From Shewanella fodinae (GTDB taxonomy: Bacteria; Pseudomonadota; Gammaproteobacteria; Enterobacterales; Shewanellaceae), in NCBI RefSeq assembly GCF_014651955.1, contig NZ_BMXW01000016.1, positions 1 to 64,000 on the forward strand: a stretch of DNA of 64,000 nucleotides, in the 5' to 3' direction. The notes below the pieces were generated by a model that did not search any database, had not been told where the DNA came from, and saw only the letters and a program-made list of their open reading frames with translations. Made by a program: the position numbers and the translations under genes. Each line of letters starts with the position of its first letter. The first letter of the stretch is position 1. Of the stretch, positions 40,946 through 49,920 are shown piece after piece.

Positions 40946-41474
40946 GATTAGGTCCTCTGTACGTTGACTACAGAGTCAGTCTATTGTCTCATGATCTAAT
41001 TCATCGCCTGCCTTCGTGCCCTTTTGGGGCACACGGGTCTTTTGTTGTGACGCCTTAGCCAAAAGACCTAGCCAATTCCTATCCAGATAATTATCTGATG
41101 GGGGACCTAGACTGGTTTATTCCATACAAGCGACATCGTCTTCAAAAGACCTGAGCTAAATGATTCATTTTTAATGGGGGACATGGCGTTAAGAGGTGTA
41201 AATCACTAGGTCTCTAAACTTTCACATGTGAAAGTTTTCTCTGAGTATTCACTGGCGCACAAATTGATACGGTAATGTCGGCCAACTCATCAGTGGCTTA
41301 GATTTTTGCTCTTCAGTGGCTGTTTTTAATCTACATGTTGAATAAATGTCATTAAATATCAGCATCTTGAAGTTTATTATTGAAGTTCCAAAAAAGGGCA
41401 GTTCCAGCGGTCTGCTTAGTTTGTCTTTTTCGAGATGATTGCTCCTGCAAGTTAGATAATAAACAGGAGTCATC
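40946..41474. other. oriT: Palindrome-rich region between mobI-like and alpA-like genes, candidate oriT
   Basis: 529 bp with no gene. Elements: CTCTGTA/TACAGAG arms at 40955-40961 and 40969-40975; GTGCCC/GGGCAC at 41016-41021 and 41027-41032; GGTCTTTTG/CAAAAGACC at 41036-41044 and 41060-41068, with a third copy of CAAAAGACC at 41143-41151; the 14-bp perfect palindrome CAGATAATTATCTG at 41084-41097; a 22-bp perfect palindrome at 41216-41237; and repeated GGGGGACCTAG/GGGGGACATGG. The density is what transfer origins and divergent operators look like. Confidence 0.45.
41216..41237. promoter_or_regulatory. 22-bp perfect palindrome upstream of alpA-like gene
   Basis: AAACTTTCACA followed by its exact reverse complement, no spacer. 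It sits 238 bp before the alpA-like start and about 270 bp from the mobI-like start. Probable operator for a dimeric regulator; which one is unknown. Confidence 0.5.
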
Positions 41475-41675
41475 ATGACGGGTAATAACCAACCTAAACA
41501 AGAAGAACGGTTACTGACTTATGCTGAAGTGTGTGACGTTTTGCAAACGTCACAAGCCACACTTCGCCGTTACGTGCGCGATGGACGTTTTCCTCCTCCA
41601 ATAAAACCCAATCCCAATGGTCGTACTGTTCGCTTTCGGTACAGCGACATCACAGCTTGGTTGAGTGATTTGTGA
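41475..41675 (+). CDS. AlpA/excisionase-like small HTH protein
   Basis: A 66-aa MerR-like (HTH_17) protein: LLTYAEVCDVLQTSQATLRR, then YVRDGRFPPPIKP and VRFRYSDITAWL. Proteins of this type serve as excision directionality factors or integrase activators in islands (AlpA, Xis, TorI). Followed 13 nt later by the DUF927-type gene, so they probably form one operon. Confidence 0.85.
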   Translation: MTGNNQPKQEERLLTYAEVCDVLQTSQATLRRYVRDGRFPPPIKPNPNGRTVRFRYSDITAWLSDL

Positions 41676-41687
41676 TGGGGGTTAGTG

Positions 41688-43364
41688 ATGCAATATAAGT
41701 TGCAGGATGATGGGCTCTATTGCTTGTCCTCTGATCGGTGGCTGCGAATAGGTGGTTGGATTCAGGTGTTGGCTCGCACTCGTTTAACTGACAAACGACA
41801 TGGGCATGGAGCGCTGCTAGAGTGGCAAAATTTTGATGGGGTTAGGTTACGTGAAGTTGTGTATGCCAGAGACCTGAATAGTGATAATGCACGTCAGATC
41901 AGGGATATGCTGGTCGATACTGGGTATCCCTTAACTCCTGGCCAGTCAAGTTGGAGTAGGCTTCAACATTATCTAATAGAGCAGATGGCTCTTGCTGCTC
42001 CGGCGACAGTGGTTAATCGAACAGGCTGGCATGGTTCAGTGTTTGCAACCAGTAACTGGACTATCGGTTCAGCTGACGAACCGCACCATTTCGTAGGTCA
42101 GCTATCTGGTTCTACAACGTTAGAGGAATCCGGAAGTCTCAGCGATTGGCAGACTTATGTCGGTCAGCTATGCCGAGGCAACCCGTTAGCAATATTCAGT
42201 ATTGGAACGGCGCTGGCTGCCCCACTAATCGCATCTTCTGGTATGGAAAATGGCGCCATTCATCTGGTTGGGGCATCGTCGACTGGGAAAACGACCTTGT
42301 TGCAATTGGCGGCCAGCGTCTATGGGAGCAACCGCTATGTCCGCAGTTGGATTTCGACCAGTAACGGACTAGCGGCAGTATCTTCAGAGCATAACGACAT
42401 GTTGTTGCCGTTGGACGAAATCGGAATGGCACGCCCGGAAGACATCGATACAGCCATTTATCAGATCATGAACGGCTCTGGGAAGCTACGCGCCAACGTT
42501 TCCGGCGAGCTGGCCATGACTTCTCATTGGCGAACGCTGGTGTTAAGTAGTGGAGAAGTCTGGATTGCAGAGCTACTTCAGCAGATCGGTAAACCGTTAC
42601 GCGCTGGCCAGCAGATACGCCTGGTGGAGCTCCCTGTGTTTGGGACCTACGGTGCGTTCGACGAATTGCATGGTCACAAGCATTCTCAGCAATTTGTGGA
42701 CGAGCTTAAATCGTCTTGTCAGCACTACCATGGCACCGTAATTCGCGAGTGGATTTCGTTACTGACCGAGCGTCATGACGAGCTGAATAGCTACCTGAGT
42801 CACGAAATTGGTCGCCTAAGCGGTATTTGGATAAGCGACCAGATGGCATCGCAGGTGCAACGAGTCATCAGGCGGTTTGCCCTCATCGGGGCGGCACTTT
42901 GTCTCGGTAGTTGGAATTTTATTCTCCCTTGGAGCGAGGAAGAGTCCTTGGCAGCCGTCCACCGAACCTTGAAGGCTTGGCTGGACAATCGAGGCCACTC
43001 CAGAAATTCCGAGGAATTCCGGCTTCTCAAAGCGCTGGAACGAGCAATGAAAGTCTGGGAGCGCAGTCTCAGTGATATTGAGCAAGCGAGAGGTCATGGG
43101 GTCGCTGGTTTTCGACGCTCGCACGAGGGATGTGAGTTGTGGTTGATTTATAAATCGCACTTCCTGAAGCGGCTCGGACTGCCGACCCATTACATGAGGG
43201 AAGTGGAGGTGCTGTTACAACGCAATTGCTTGGTAACGAATGAGCGCTCTAGGGGAACCTATAAGACGCGGATTAATGGTGAGTTTCAACGTTTTTTTGC
43301 GCTCAAACCTGACCAAGTTAGGCGCCATCTTGAAGATTTAGAGAGGGTTGAACATGACGACTAG
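41688..43364 (+). CDS. DUF927-domain ATPase of the island
   Basis: A 558-aa protein. The N-terminal half (to about 180) is beta-rich. A P-loop ATPase core follows with Walker A GASSTGKTTLL (195-205) and Walker B LLPLDEIG (around 240-247). DUF927 proteins are superfamily 3/6-like ATPases found in integrative elements and some phages, often beside AlpA-like regulators, and are thought to help replication or excision of the element. Start at the ATG 41688 after GGGGGT; a GTG one codon upstream is also possible. Confidence 0.8.
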   Translation: MQYKLQDDGLYCLSSDRWLRIGGWIQVLARTRLTDKRHGHGALLEWQNFDGVRLREVVYARDLNSDNARQIRDMLVDTGYPLTPGQSSWSRLQHYLIEQMALAAPATVVNRTGWHGSVFATSNWTIGSADEPHHFVGQLSGSTTLEESGSLSDWQTYVGQLCRGNPLAIFSIGTALAAPLIASSGMENGAIHLVGASSTGKTTLLQLAASVYGSNRYVRSWISTSNGLAAVSSEHNDMLLPLDEIGMARPEDIDTAIYQIMNGSGKLRANVSGELAMTSHWRTLVLSSGEVWIAELLQQIGKPLRAGQQIRLVELPVFGTYGAFDELHGHKHSQQFVDELKSSCQHYHGTVIREWISLLTERHDELNSYLSHEIGRLSGIWISDQMASQVQRVIRRFALIGAALCLGSWNFILPWSEEESLAAVHRTLKAWLDNRGHSRNSEEFRLLKALERAMKVWERSLSDIEQARGHGVAGFRRSHEGCELWLIYKSHFLKRLGLPTHYMREVEVLLQRNCLVTNERSRGTYKTRINGEFQRFFALKPDQVRRHLEDLERVEHDD

Positions 43365-43423
43365 CTCAGTGTTCCCACTTTCCCACATTTCCCTGTTCGA
43401 TTTTGAGGTAAAGGAGTATCAAC

Positions 43424-43768
43424 ATGACTGAAAAAGAGATGCTTCAGCGCATGCTGATGGATATGTCATTGCTTAAAAAACTGATTACCGATCATATCAA
43501 AAACGAGCAACGTCCTGACACAACAAAGGAAATCCTGACAGTTGAGGAATGTGCTGAGCTGACAGGGTTAAAGAAAAGCACTTTGTACCGGTTGACTCAC
43601 GAACGCAAGATCCCATTTTTCAAACCTAATGGCAATCGGGTGTTCTTCAGGCGAGCAGATATCTTGGCTTGGCTGCAGAGTAATCGTGTGGCGTCTTCTG
43701 ATGAGATTGATAAAGCCGCTGCTGATCATCTAGTTGCTAACCGAAAATTGTATGGCCGGAGATACTAA
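43424..43768 (+). CDS. Excisionase-like HTH_17 DNA-binding protein
   Basis: A 114-aa protein. The central HTH_17 domain (about 37-82) reads LTVEECAELTGLKKSTLYRL, then THERKIPFFKPNG and RADILAWLQSNR. The N-terminus is helical (KEMLQRMLMDMSLLKKLI) and may dimerise. Lies 59 nt after the DUF927 gene on the same strand and converges on the helicase gene. A second candidate directionality factor or regulator of the integrase. Confidence 0.82.
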   Translation: MTEKEMLQRMLMDMSLLKKLITDHIKNEQRPDTTKEILTVEECAELTGLKKSTLYRLTHERKIPFFKPNGNRVFFRRADILAWLQSNRVASSDEIDKAAADHLVANRKLYGRRY

Positions 43769-43860
43769 ATATTGCTTTAACTTTATGAAAGTAAAAATTC
43801 GTAGAATTGGGCGTTACATGTCACGACTATGCTATCGTGACATGTAACGATATGATGTTT

Positions 43861-45816
43861 TTACGGGGATGGTATCGCCTCAACTTCTTTGCCAATAAAC
43901 CAACCACTATTCTTTACTCTTTCTAGGGCTGCTGTTGGATCTGATGACCAAAGCACAAGAGCGAGAGACTCTTCAGCTCTACTGCATGTTACGTAAAGTA
44001 AACGTAGTGTTCGATCAATGGTTGTTTCTTTGCCTTTATTTATGTTTTCGCTGTCGCTTTTGCTTAGATTAACACCACCAAAAATCTTGTCGTAACAAAA
44101 AAGGTTGCCACCAGCCAACTTATCATCCATGACAACCATCACATGTGGAAATTCTGAACCTTTTACTACTTGGTGAGTAGCTAAAACTGAATTGCCAGAT
44201 AGATAGTTGCAGTATTTTTTTAATTGATTCCAAGGGGCTGAAAATAGTGCACACAATCCGCGACGCAACCTATCTTGTTTGGATTCTTCTTCACCTCTCG
44301 CTGGCACAGAAGGTGGAGGTGATTTGTCTGCATACCCAACAGCTAAGCGAGTATCAACGTTAAACAATTTGGCACTCAAGATTGGTTCGAGCACCTCTCC
44401 CACGGTCGCAAGAGGACTTGCACAAGCTGCGGCGAAAGTTTCAATTGCTCTAAGTATTTCTTCAACACGCTTTGCTCGCTCTACTGTATCTTCCGGTATC
44501 CCATCAAGACAGTCATAGCGCCTAAAAACCTCAGTGACTTTAAACTCATCAATTGTCCCATTGGGATTGATACACCCCTCTAAATCGATAATTTCGTTCA
44601 ATAAGGCTTGCACAATAGCCGGACCTTTATTCTCTCCACTGCCACTGGGTGCTGCCGCATTTGGATCTAGTAGAACCATTGCATTAAATATATCAAGAAA
44701 AGATCCACGCGTAGCAACAAGCTTATGCTCAAGTGCGAGCAGTTGAAATTCTCCTTTTGACCAAGCCTCAACGCCACTTGCGCTACACATCTGATCTGCA
44801 CACCAACGTTCACCGATAGCTTTATCTTCTGGAGATATCTTTGTATCACCTATATAAATTCGTACAAAACCGCCAGCTTTCTCGGTTCTTGAATGCTGCC
44901 TTATTCCATTAGCAGGTTGGGTTCGTCCTTCTAGCTTCGCTTCCCAAATTGTATTAATTAGGTCAACAATTCTGCGTTGGCTACGATGATTCATTTTCAG
45001 CTCTGGCATCGCCCAGCTATCAGGAACTAAACTCGGAAGATCGGCATGCCCATCCATATATATTCGCTGTCGGTGATCTCCTAGAAGTCCTATAGTTAGA
45101 CCACTTCCTCTCGGTTCTGCAATAGTCAATAAGGCATCCAGCATACCTTTCATTGTGTCCTGAGATTCATCAATCAGCACAATTGGATGTTGATCTTTTA
45201 GGATCCTCGTTAAGGTTGGTCGGTTTTTTAAAAGCCATGCTGTTACGTCAAGCACATGATTGTGGGCAAGCGCTCCTGGACCATATGTCATACGATCCGG
45301 GTGGTAGATAAATAGGTCTGTGTTTCTAAATCCCTCGATATCTTCTCTTATCTCATCCAAATCCCGTTGTTTAGCAGGAGTGATGCCCTTTGGTTTTGCA
45401 AGTGCTTCCTCAGTTTCCTTTTCAAGCTGAGCTTCTTTGATTGCAATAAGAGCCGCCTTGATATCATCGTTGAATCCACTAATGAGCTCCCAGCAAAATG
45501 CGTGTATCGTAGATACCTTTACGAGGTCATTCTCCCCTAGGCGCCCGTTAATGACCCCAACCGCGTTTTTCGTGTATGTGATCACTCGAATTGAACGCCC
45601 ATACAAACGCAAGTTTCTTGCAAGGAGCTCCCCTTTTTCGTGTTTTACGACACCAGTAATCCGCCGCAAGACCTCTACGAGAGTTCTCGTCTTCCCAGAA
45701 CCAGCTCCAGCGAAAAGAAAGTAGCTGCGAGGAGGAACTTCAGTAAGGTAGCCGCAAATTTCTTCGACTACTCCCGCATCTCTGTCGTTGTCAGTGATGA
45801 TACTTTGTTTGCTCAT
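43861..45816 (-). CDS. UvrD/Rep-like superfamily 1 helicase, GajB-like defence component
   Basis: A 651-aa SF1 helicase. Motif I AGAGSGKT is at 36-43, motif Ia VITYTKNA near 78-85, motif II VLIDESQD at 213-220, motif III GLLGDHRQRIY at 243-253, and motif VI LLYVTCSRAEE near the C-terminus. Its ATG overlaps the stop of the OLD-type gene by 4 nt. An OLD-family nuclease followed by a UvrD-like helicase is the organisation of Gabija anti-phage systems. It is longer than the classic GajB (about 500 aa), so it may be a divergent subtype. Confidence 0.85.
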   Translation of the reverse strand: MSKQSIITDNDRDAGVVEEICGYLTEVPPRSYFLFAGAGSGKTRTLVEVLRRITGVVKHEKGELLARNLRLYGRSIRVITYTKNAVGVINGRLGENDLVKVSTIHAFCWELISGFNDDIKAALIAIKEAQLEKETEEALAKPKGITPAKQRDLDEIREDIEGFRNTDLFIYHPDRMTYGPGALAHNHVLDVTAWLLKNRPTLTRILKDQHPIVLIDESQDTMKGMLDALLTIAEPRGSGLTIGLLGDHRQRIYMDGHADLPSLVPDSWAMPELKMNHRSQRRIVDLINTIWEAKLEGRTQPANGIRQHSRTEKAGGFVRIYIGDTKISPEDKAIGERWCADQMCSASGVEAWSKGEFQLLALEHKLVATRGSFLDIFNAMVLLDPNAAAPSGSGENKGPAIVQALLNEIIDLEGCINPNGTIDEFKVTEVFRRYDCLDGIPEDTVERAKRVEEILRAIETFAAACASPLATVGEVLEPILSAKLFNVDTRLAVGYADKSPPPSVPARGEEESKQDRLRRGLCALFSAPWNQLKKYCNYLSGNSVLATHQVVKGSEFPHVMVVMDDKLAGGNLFCYDKIFGGVNLSKSDSENINKGKETTIDRTLRLLYVTCSRAEESLALVLWSSDPTAALERVKNSGWFIGKEVEAIPSP

Positions 45817-48119
45817 TCCATCACTCCGCTTGGTTCAAGTTGCTTATGCAACCAAGTTAATGCATTGGCAATGTACCCCGGACATTCAATATCCTCGCCT
45901 GAAGATACTAATTCAAAGATGCTGGCAGAGAAGTCGCCTTTATTAAAAGAGCTGTGCATCAGAGAGTGCAGTTCACTAAGTAGCTGTTGAAAATCTTCGG
46001 TTTCTACCGCCTTTTTTGCAACAGAGCCAAGAGCCCCTTTGGGAACTTCAATCTCTACTCCATTTTCATCGAATTTCTCATCCATCAACCCTTTGAACCA
46101 AGAGACATTCGTAAGAACCAGTGAATCCTCAAATGTGCTGGGCCAACAATTGTTAGCTTTGGCTATAGGTAACTGCCAAGCGAAATATACATGGCAATCT
46201 TCGATTTCATTCCATACCAACTGACCTTCAGTCGGGGTTTTGAAATCATCAAGTTTTTGCAGTTTCGGATGCCAGCCACGTAAGGTAGGGTTACCACACT
46301 GAAGTTCGGGTTGCCCGGTGTTTGCAACAGCGACTAGTTTCTTGGTCGGGTCACCATTTTTCTTAGGCTTGCCTTCCTTTTCTTCGCAAGGATCGATATC
46401 TGTAATTATTACTGTAGGGATCCGGAGCTTTTCGATGAGAGGTTTGAGTCTATGGGCATGGCTTCCACCTATATCGACAAAGGAAATGTAACGACTGTTC
46501 AGTTCATTGAAATAACGCTCTATGAAAAGTGGCACCAACATTCGCTCCGCGACTCCTTCCACAAAAATAGCTGCGTTAGCAAACAAAAGGTCCGTATGTT
46601 GAACACGGAAGTAACGCTCAGCGAATTGGCGTGTTTTTTTATCATCACCAAAGACTTCGGCTAGATTGACAACTTCTGTCGTCGGCATTGGAATCGTATC
46701 GCTCTTAGCCACACGGCGAACATATCTGAGCCGGTCAAAATTCTCCGAATGAGCTAGATGACTTGAATGAGTGCTTATGATCAATTGGCTATTTAGGCTT
46801 GAAGCTTCTTTCTCAGTCGGACTAATTAGTTTATGTGCTTTGCTTGGAAATATACGCTGCACCTGAACATGTAGGTGGGCTTCAGGCTCCTCAATCATTA
46901 CTATGTGTACGGGGACAGGGGAGCCTTTTTCAGGCTTAAGTCGTGCAGATCTAAATGAAACTAGTTGGTAGCTGAGAGATTGGAGATTCTGGTAACCAAG
47001 TCCAATAGAATATTCTGGTAGGAGTTCTTCTATTGAATCCTTCTGCATACTGTACTGGACCGCAGTACTGTGATCGAGAAGGTCAGCAGTTTGGATACGT
47101 GTACGAAAACGAATCTCTTGAGGGTCATGCAACCCTGGATAGCCAAGCTCTTGCACTTCCTGAACTGAATCGGCTATGGCTTCTTGAATCTTACTGTCTA
47201 ACTCTTTCTGAGCAAGTGCCACTGCCTTAATAAGGTCTACACGCTGGCTATGTCCGGAGCTAGCAACGTTTAAGTGTTGTTGAGCAAACTTGATTAGCTG
47301 GTTTGAAAACATGCCAACTCGTTGAAGAGCGGATGATGGCCGCGACTCAGTTTCTTCACTTCCGAATCCACGCTGAGCTGCGATGAAATCAACACGAATC
47401 AATCTCGATAGATGCTTTCGGTCAATCGGACTTGTTTGGACATCAAGTGTCTGAGTTTCATAGGATACCAGTCCTGTAATCGGGTTGTTATCGGTATCTA
47501 ATTTGTATGCACGAACGCGCCCAAGCTTCAATGGCTCACGCAGAAAAAAATCAAGTAGGTCTATGGGCCACGCTAATGAATCTTGTCCCATATCTTTAAC
47601 TGGTGAACGTGCAGAGCAGTAAGTCCATGCTAATTGCTTGAGCTCTTCAATATTGGTGACCGGCTCCAGTCGAAGGCGAATACCAACAGCGCCACCTTTC
47701 CAGCTAAATTTGGATAGAAATGGAGCAACATAGTGATACATTCCGACATCTGCATCAAACCAGAGGTCCAATACTGGCATGGTTTCTAGCAGTATCTGGA
47801 GTTGCTCTTTCCACTTTTCTTCTGGTTCGGTAACAGTTAAAGGGTCTTCAGTCAGTTCTTCCCAAACTTTGCCAAGGGCTCGCAGCTTTGACCATTTGGA
47901 AATACTGATGTCGAAAGCACTAAAGGGAGACCCATCAGCAAGGAAATGTCGTAGCGCCGCAAGAATAGATGTTTTTCCACTATTATTGGCGCCAACCAAA
48001 ATTGTGGTTTTTTCATCAATGTTCAGCTGCACTTTTCCTAGCCGACGGAAATTACTAAGTTCGACAAATCGAAGCTTAATACCTTTGGATACTTCGGTCT
48101 CAGGGGGGATGTCTGGCAT
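45813..48119 (-). CDS. OLD-family ATPase/TOPRIM nuclease, GajA-like defence component
   Basis: A 768-aa protein. The ABC-type ATPase head has Walker A GANNSGKTS (43-51), Walker B VMIEEPEAH (407-415) and the H-loop IISTHSSHLA (447-456). The C-terminal TOPRIM domain has Glu521 in FVEGVAE (519-525) and the D574-x-D576 pair in ITDIDPCE. These are the metal-binding residues of OLD nucleases, so nicking activity is expected. GGAGG precedes the ATG. It lies next to the helicase gene, as in Gabija, but is about 190 residues longer than Bacillus GajA; the extra sequence includes a 600-700 segment after TOPRIM. Confidence 0.85.
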   Translation of the reverse strand: MPDIPPETEVSKGIKLRFVELSNFRRLGKVQLNIDEKTTILVGANNSGKTSILAALRHFLADGSPFSAFDISISKWSKLRALGKVWEELTEDPLTVTEPEEKWKEQLQILLETMPVLDLWFDADVGMYHYVAPFLSKFSWKGGAVGIRLRLEPVTNIEELKQLAWTYCSARSPVKDMGQDSLAWPIDLLDFFLREPLKLGRVRAYKLDTDNNPITGLVSYETQTLDVQTSPIDRKHLSRLIRVDFIAAQRGFGSEETESRPSSALQRVGMFSNQLIKFAQQHLNVASSGHSQRVDLIKAVALAQKELDSKIQEAIADSVQEVQELGYPGLHDPQEIRFRTRIQTADLLDHSTAVQYSMQKDSIEELLPEYSIGLGYQNLQSLSYQLVSFRSARLKPEKGSPVPVHIVMIEEPEAHLHVQVQRIFPSKAHKLISPTEKEASSLNSQLIISTHSSHLAHSENFDRLRYVRRVAKSDTIPMPTTEVVNLAEVFGDDKKTRQFAERYFRVQHTDLLFANAAIFVEGVAERMLVPLFIERYFNELNSRYISFVDIGGSHAHRLKPLIEKLRIPTVIITDIDPCEEKEGKPKKNGDPTKKLVAVANTGQPELQCGNPTLRGWHPKLQKLDDFKTPTEGQLVWNEIEDCHVYFAWQLPIAKANNCWPSTFEDSLVLTNVSWFKGLMDEKFDENGVEIEVPKGALGSVAKKAVETEDFQQLLSELHSLMHSSFNKGDFSASIFELVSSGEDIECPGYIANALTWLHKQLEPSGVME

Positions 48120-48357
48120 TGATACGCCTCCATGCGAATGTTATAAAATTATGAGATTAAAAGACTTCATTGGTGAAGTGTTCTGTTGCACTTCAGTATA
48201 ATAAGTTACTTTTATATATATCGATGTGCATTTAGTCACCCAAATAACAGGCCTATGCTTAAAGTAATCGTATTGTTTTGACATATGAGCTTTGGACTAC
48301 TATTCCTTATTGTGTCATTTGACACCAACAACACATCAATAGCTAGGGAAGGTAAAA

Positions 48358-48507
48358 ATGTCTGTTAAACATACACCAACAGGTGTTGTACACAGCGGTG
48401 CTAAAGGCGGCACCACTGGCTGCGGCACTGACACAAAGAAAAATGCTGATCACTGGGTTAATTCCCACGAGAAAATCACATGCGATAAGAACGGCTGTAA
48501 AAACTAA
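48358..48507 (+). CDS. Conserved-looking 49-aa Cys-rich protein
   Basis: Begins MSVKHTPTGVVHSGAKGG and ends DHWVNSHEKITCDKNGCKN. It has three Cys (TTGCG, ITC, NGC) with several His, suitable for a metal site. GGGAAGG precedes the ATG and a strong hairpin (48529-48551) follows the stop, so it looks like a self-contained, expressed gene. I recall similar small proteins next to island integrases but know no function. Confidence 0.7.
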   Translation: MSVKHTPTGVVHSGAKGGTTGCGTDTKKNADHWVNSHEKITCDKNGCKN

Positions 48508-48528
48508 CGATCTTATGTGGTTGATGGA

Positions 48529-48551
48529 GGGCACTGTCTAGGTGCCCTTTT
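48529..48551 (+). terminator. Rho-independent terminator of the 49-aa protein gene
   Basis: GGGCAC (48529-48534), 7-nt loop, GTGCCC (48542-48547), then TTTTCTTT. Confidence 0.85.
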
Positions 48552-48589
48552 CTTTGTAAAGATGTCGTCGTTTGGTTGTAATAATGCTC

Positions 48590-49759
48590 TTAGTCTGATG
48601 ACTCATCGAAGATATCTGGAAAGGTCCGCATGGCCTCTGTGCGGCGGGTTTCCAGAATGTCTGCGTAAATTTCTGTCGTTCTGAGTTCGCTGTGGCCAAG
48701 TAATCTGGAAAGGGAATAGATGTCCAGGCCTCGGGCCAGTTGGTTTACTGCAAAGGTGTGGCGGCCAGCATGAAAGGTTACGTGTTTGGTGATCCCGGCA
48801 CGTATAGCCCACTGCACTAGCGCGACGTTGCTATAGCTGTCGTAACGTAATCCTTTAAAAACCCGTTCTGTCGGTTTTCCCCTGTTTTCCAAGTTGAGCA
48901 AACGCACTGCTGAATCCGGTAAGTCGAGATATTGCAGGCCATTGCCCGAGTTTTTGAGCTTTATCTGGGAAAAGATGATTCGGTAGTGCCCTTGAGCAAA
49001 CAGTTCAATTTCACTCCATACCAGTTTATGTATGTCTGACCAGCGTAGACCAGTAGTGCAGGAAAACAGAAATGCTCTTCGTAGCACATCGTAACGGCAT
49101 TCTGCCTTAGTAAGGGCCTTTACCTCATCCAGAGTGAGATAAGTGCGCTGAGTCCTCTCTGCTTTGATGGATTTGACTTGTTCAACAGGGTTATCTCTGA
49201 TGATTCGGTCTCGTTGTGCTTGGTTGAGTGCTGCCCGAATTTTATTGAAGTAGCTACAGGCGGTATTCCTAGAGAGGCCGGTATCTGATTTTGTCATTGC
49301 CTCATGCTGTAGGTAATGGCGGAACCCTTCCAAAAAGTATTTATCTACCTGTTCAAAAGTGAGTTCTGCGTGGCCGTGGTATCGGTGGAGATGGATGCCC
49401 GCTGAAATCCAAATTGAGTAATTGGATTTACTACCGGATGCTTTACTTGCTGTTACTTGATCGAAGTAGTCAAAGAAACTGGCATTGAGTTTGGTGCGGT
49501 CATCCAATCCATGTTTGGCTGATTCCATTTCCAGTAGACGCTTGGCTCGAATGGCCTCAGCTTTTTGCAATGTGGTTTTATTGTGCTCGCGCTCAACTGC
49601 GTTTTTTGGCTTGTTGTAGAGGAATAGATTCAGCGGTTCGTAAGAGCGCTTTTGAGCCCTTGAACCGTCTTCCGCGGTCTTTGAGCCGTAATAGTACACA
49701 AGCCTGATGGGGCGCAGGCCATTCTTATCTGGTTCTCGTTTTTGTATATTGATTTTCAT
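48590..49759 (-). CDS. int: Tyrosine integrase of the mnmE island
   Basis: A 389-aa site-specific recombinase. An N-terminal arm-binding domain and a SAM-like core-binding domain (about 90-200) lead to the catalytic domain with R239 (TGLRWSD), H330 and R333 (HAGRH), H356 (LLGHSELRTT) and nucleophile Y365 (EIYADI). The domain layout and N-terminus (MKINIQKREPDKNGLRPIRL) resemble Bacteroidetes-type integrases more than the SGI1 integrase. It lies 163 bp from the attachment site and points away from it, so its promoter sits beside attR, a common layout. Confidence 0.93.
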   Translation of the reverse strand: MKINIQKREPDKNGLRPIRLVYYYGSKTAEDGSRAQKRSYEPLNLFLYNKPKNAVEREHNKTTLQKAEAIRAKRLLEMESAKHGLDDRTKLNASFFDYFDQVTASKASGSKSNYSIWISAGIHLHRYHGHAELTFEQVDKYFLEGFRHYLQHEAMTKSDTGLSRNTACSYFNKIRAALNQAQRDRIIRDNPVEQVKSIKAERTQRTYLTLDEVKALTKAECRYDVLRRAFLFSCTTGLRWSDIHKLVWSEIELFAQGHYRIIFSQIKLKNSGNGLQYLDLPDSAVRLLNLENRGKPTERVFKGLRYDSYSNVALVQWAIRAGITKHVTFHAGRHTFAVNQLARGLDIYSLSRLLGHSELRTTEIYADILETRRTEAMRTFPDIFDESSD

Positions 49760-49920
49760 AGGTTTTTCTCATCTTGTGCTCCGCATGTGCTCCAGAATTT
49801 ATCTTCGGAGCACATACGGAGCAAGAATCGACAAAACCCTTCAAATCACTTCCCACCAAGTAAAACAAAATTATTTTAAAATCATAATGTTGTTTTGATT
49901 TGGTTTGATACGTTTTACTA

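Noticed and set aside
41249-41476. 75-aa frame opposite the alpA-like start region
   Set aside because: Lies in the regulatory region, overlaps the alpA-like start and has no recognisable features.
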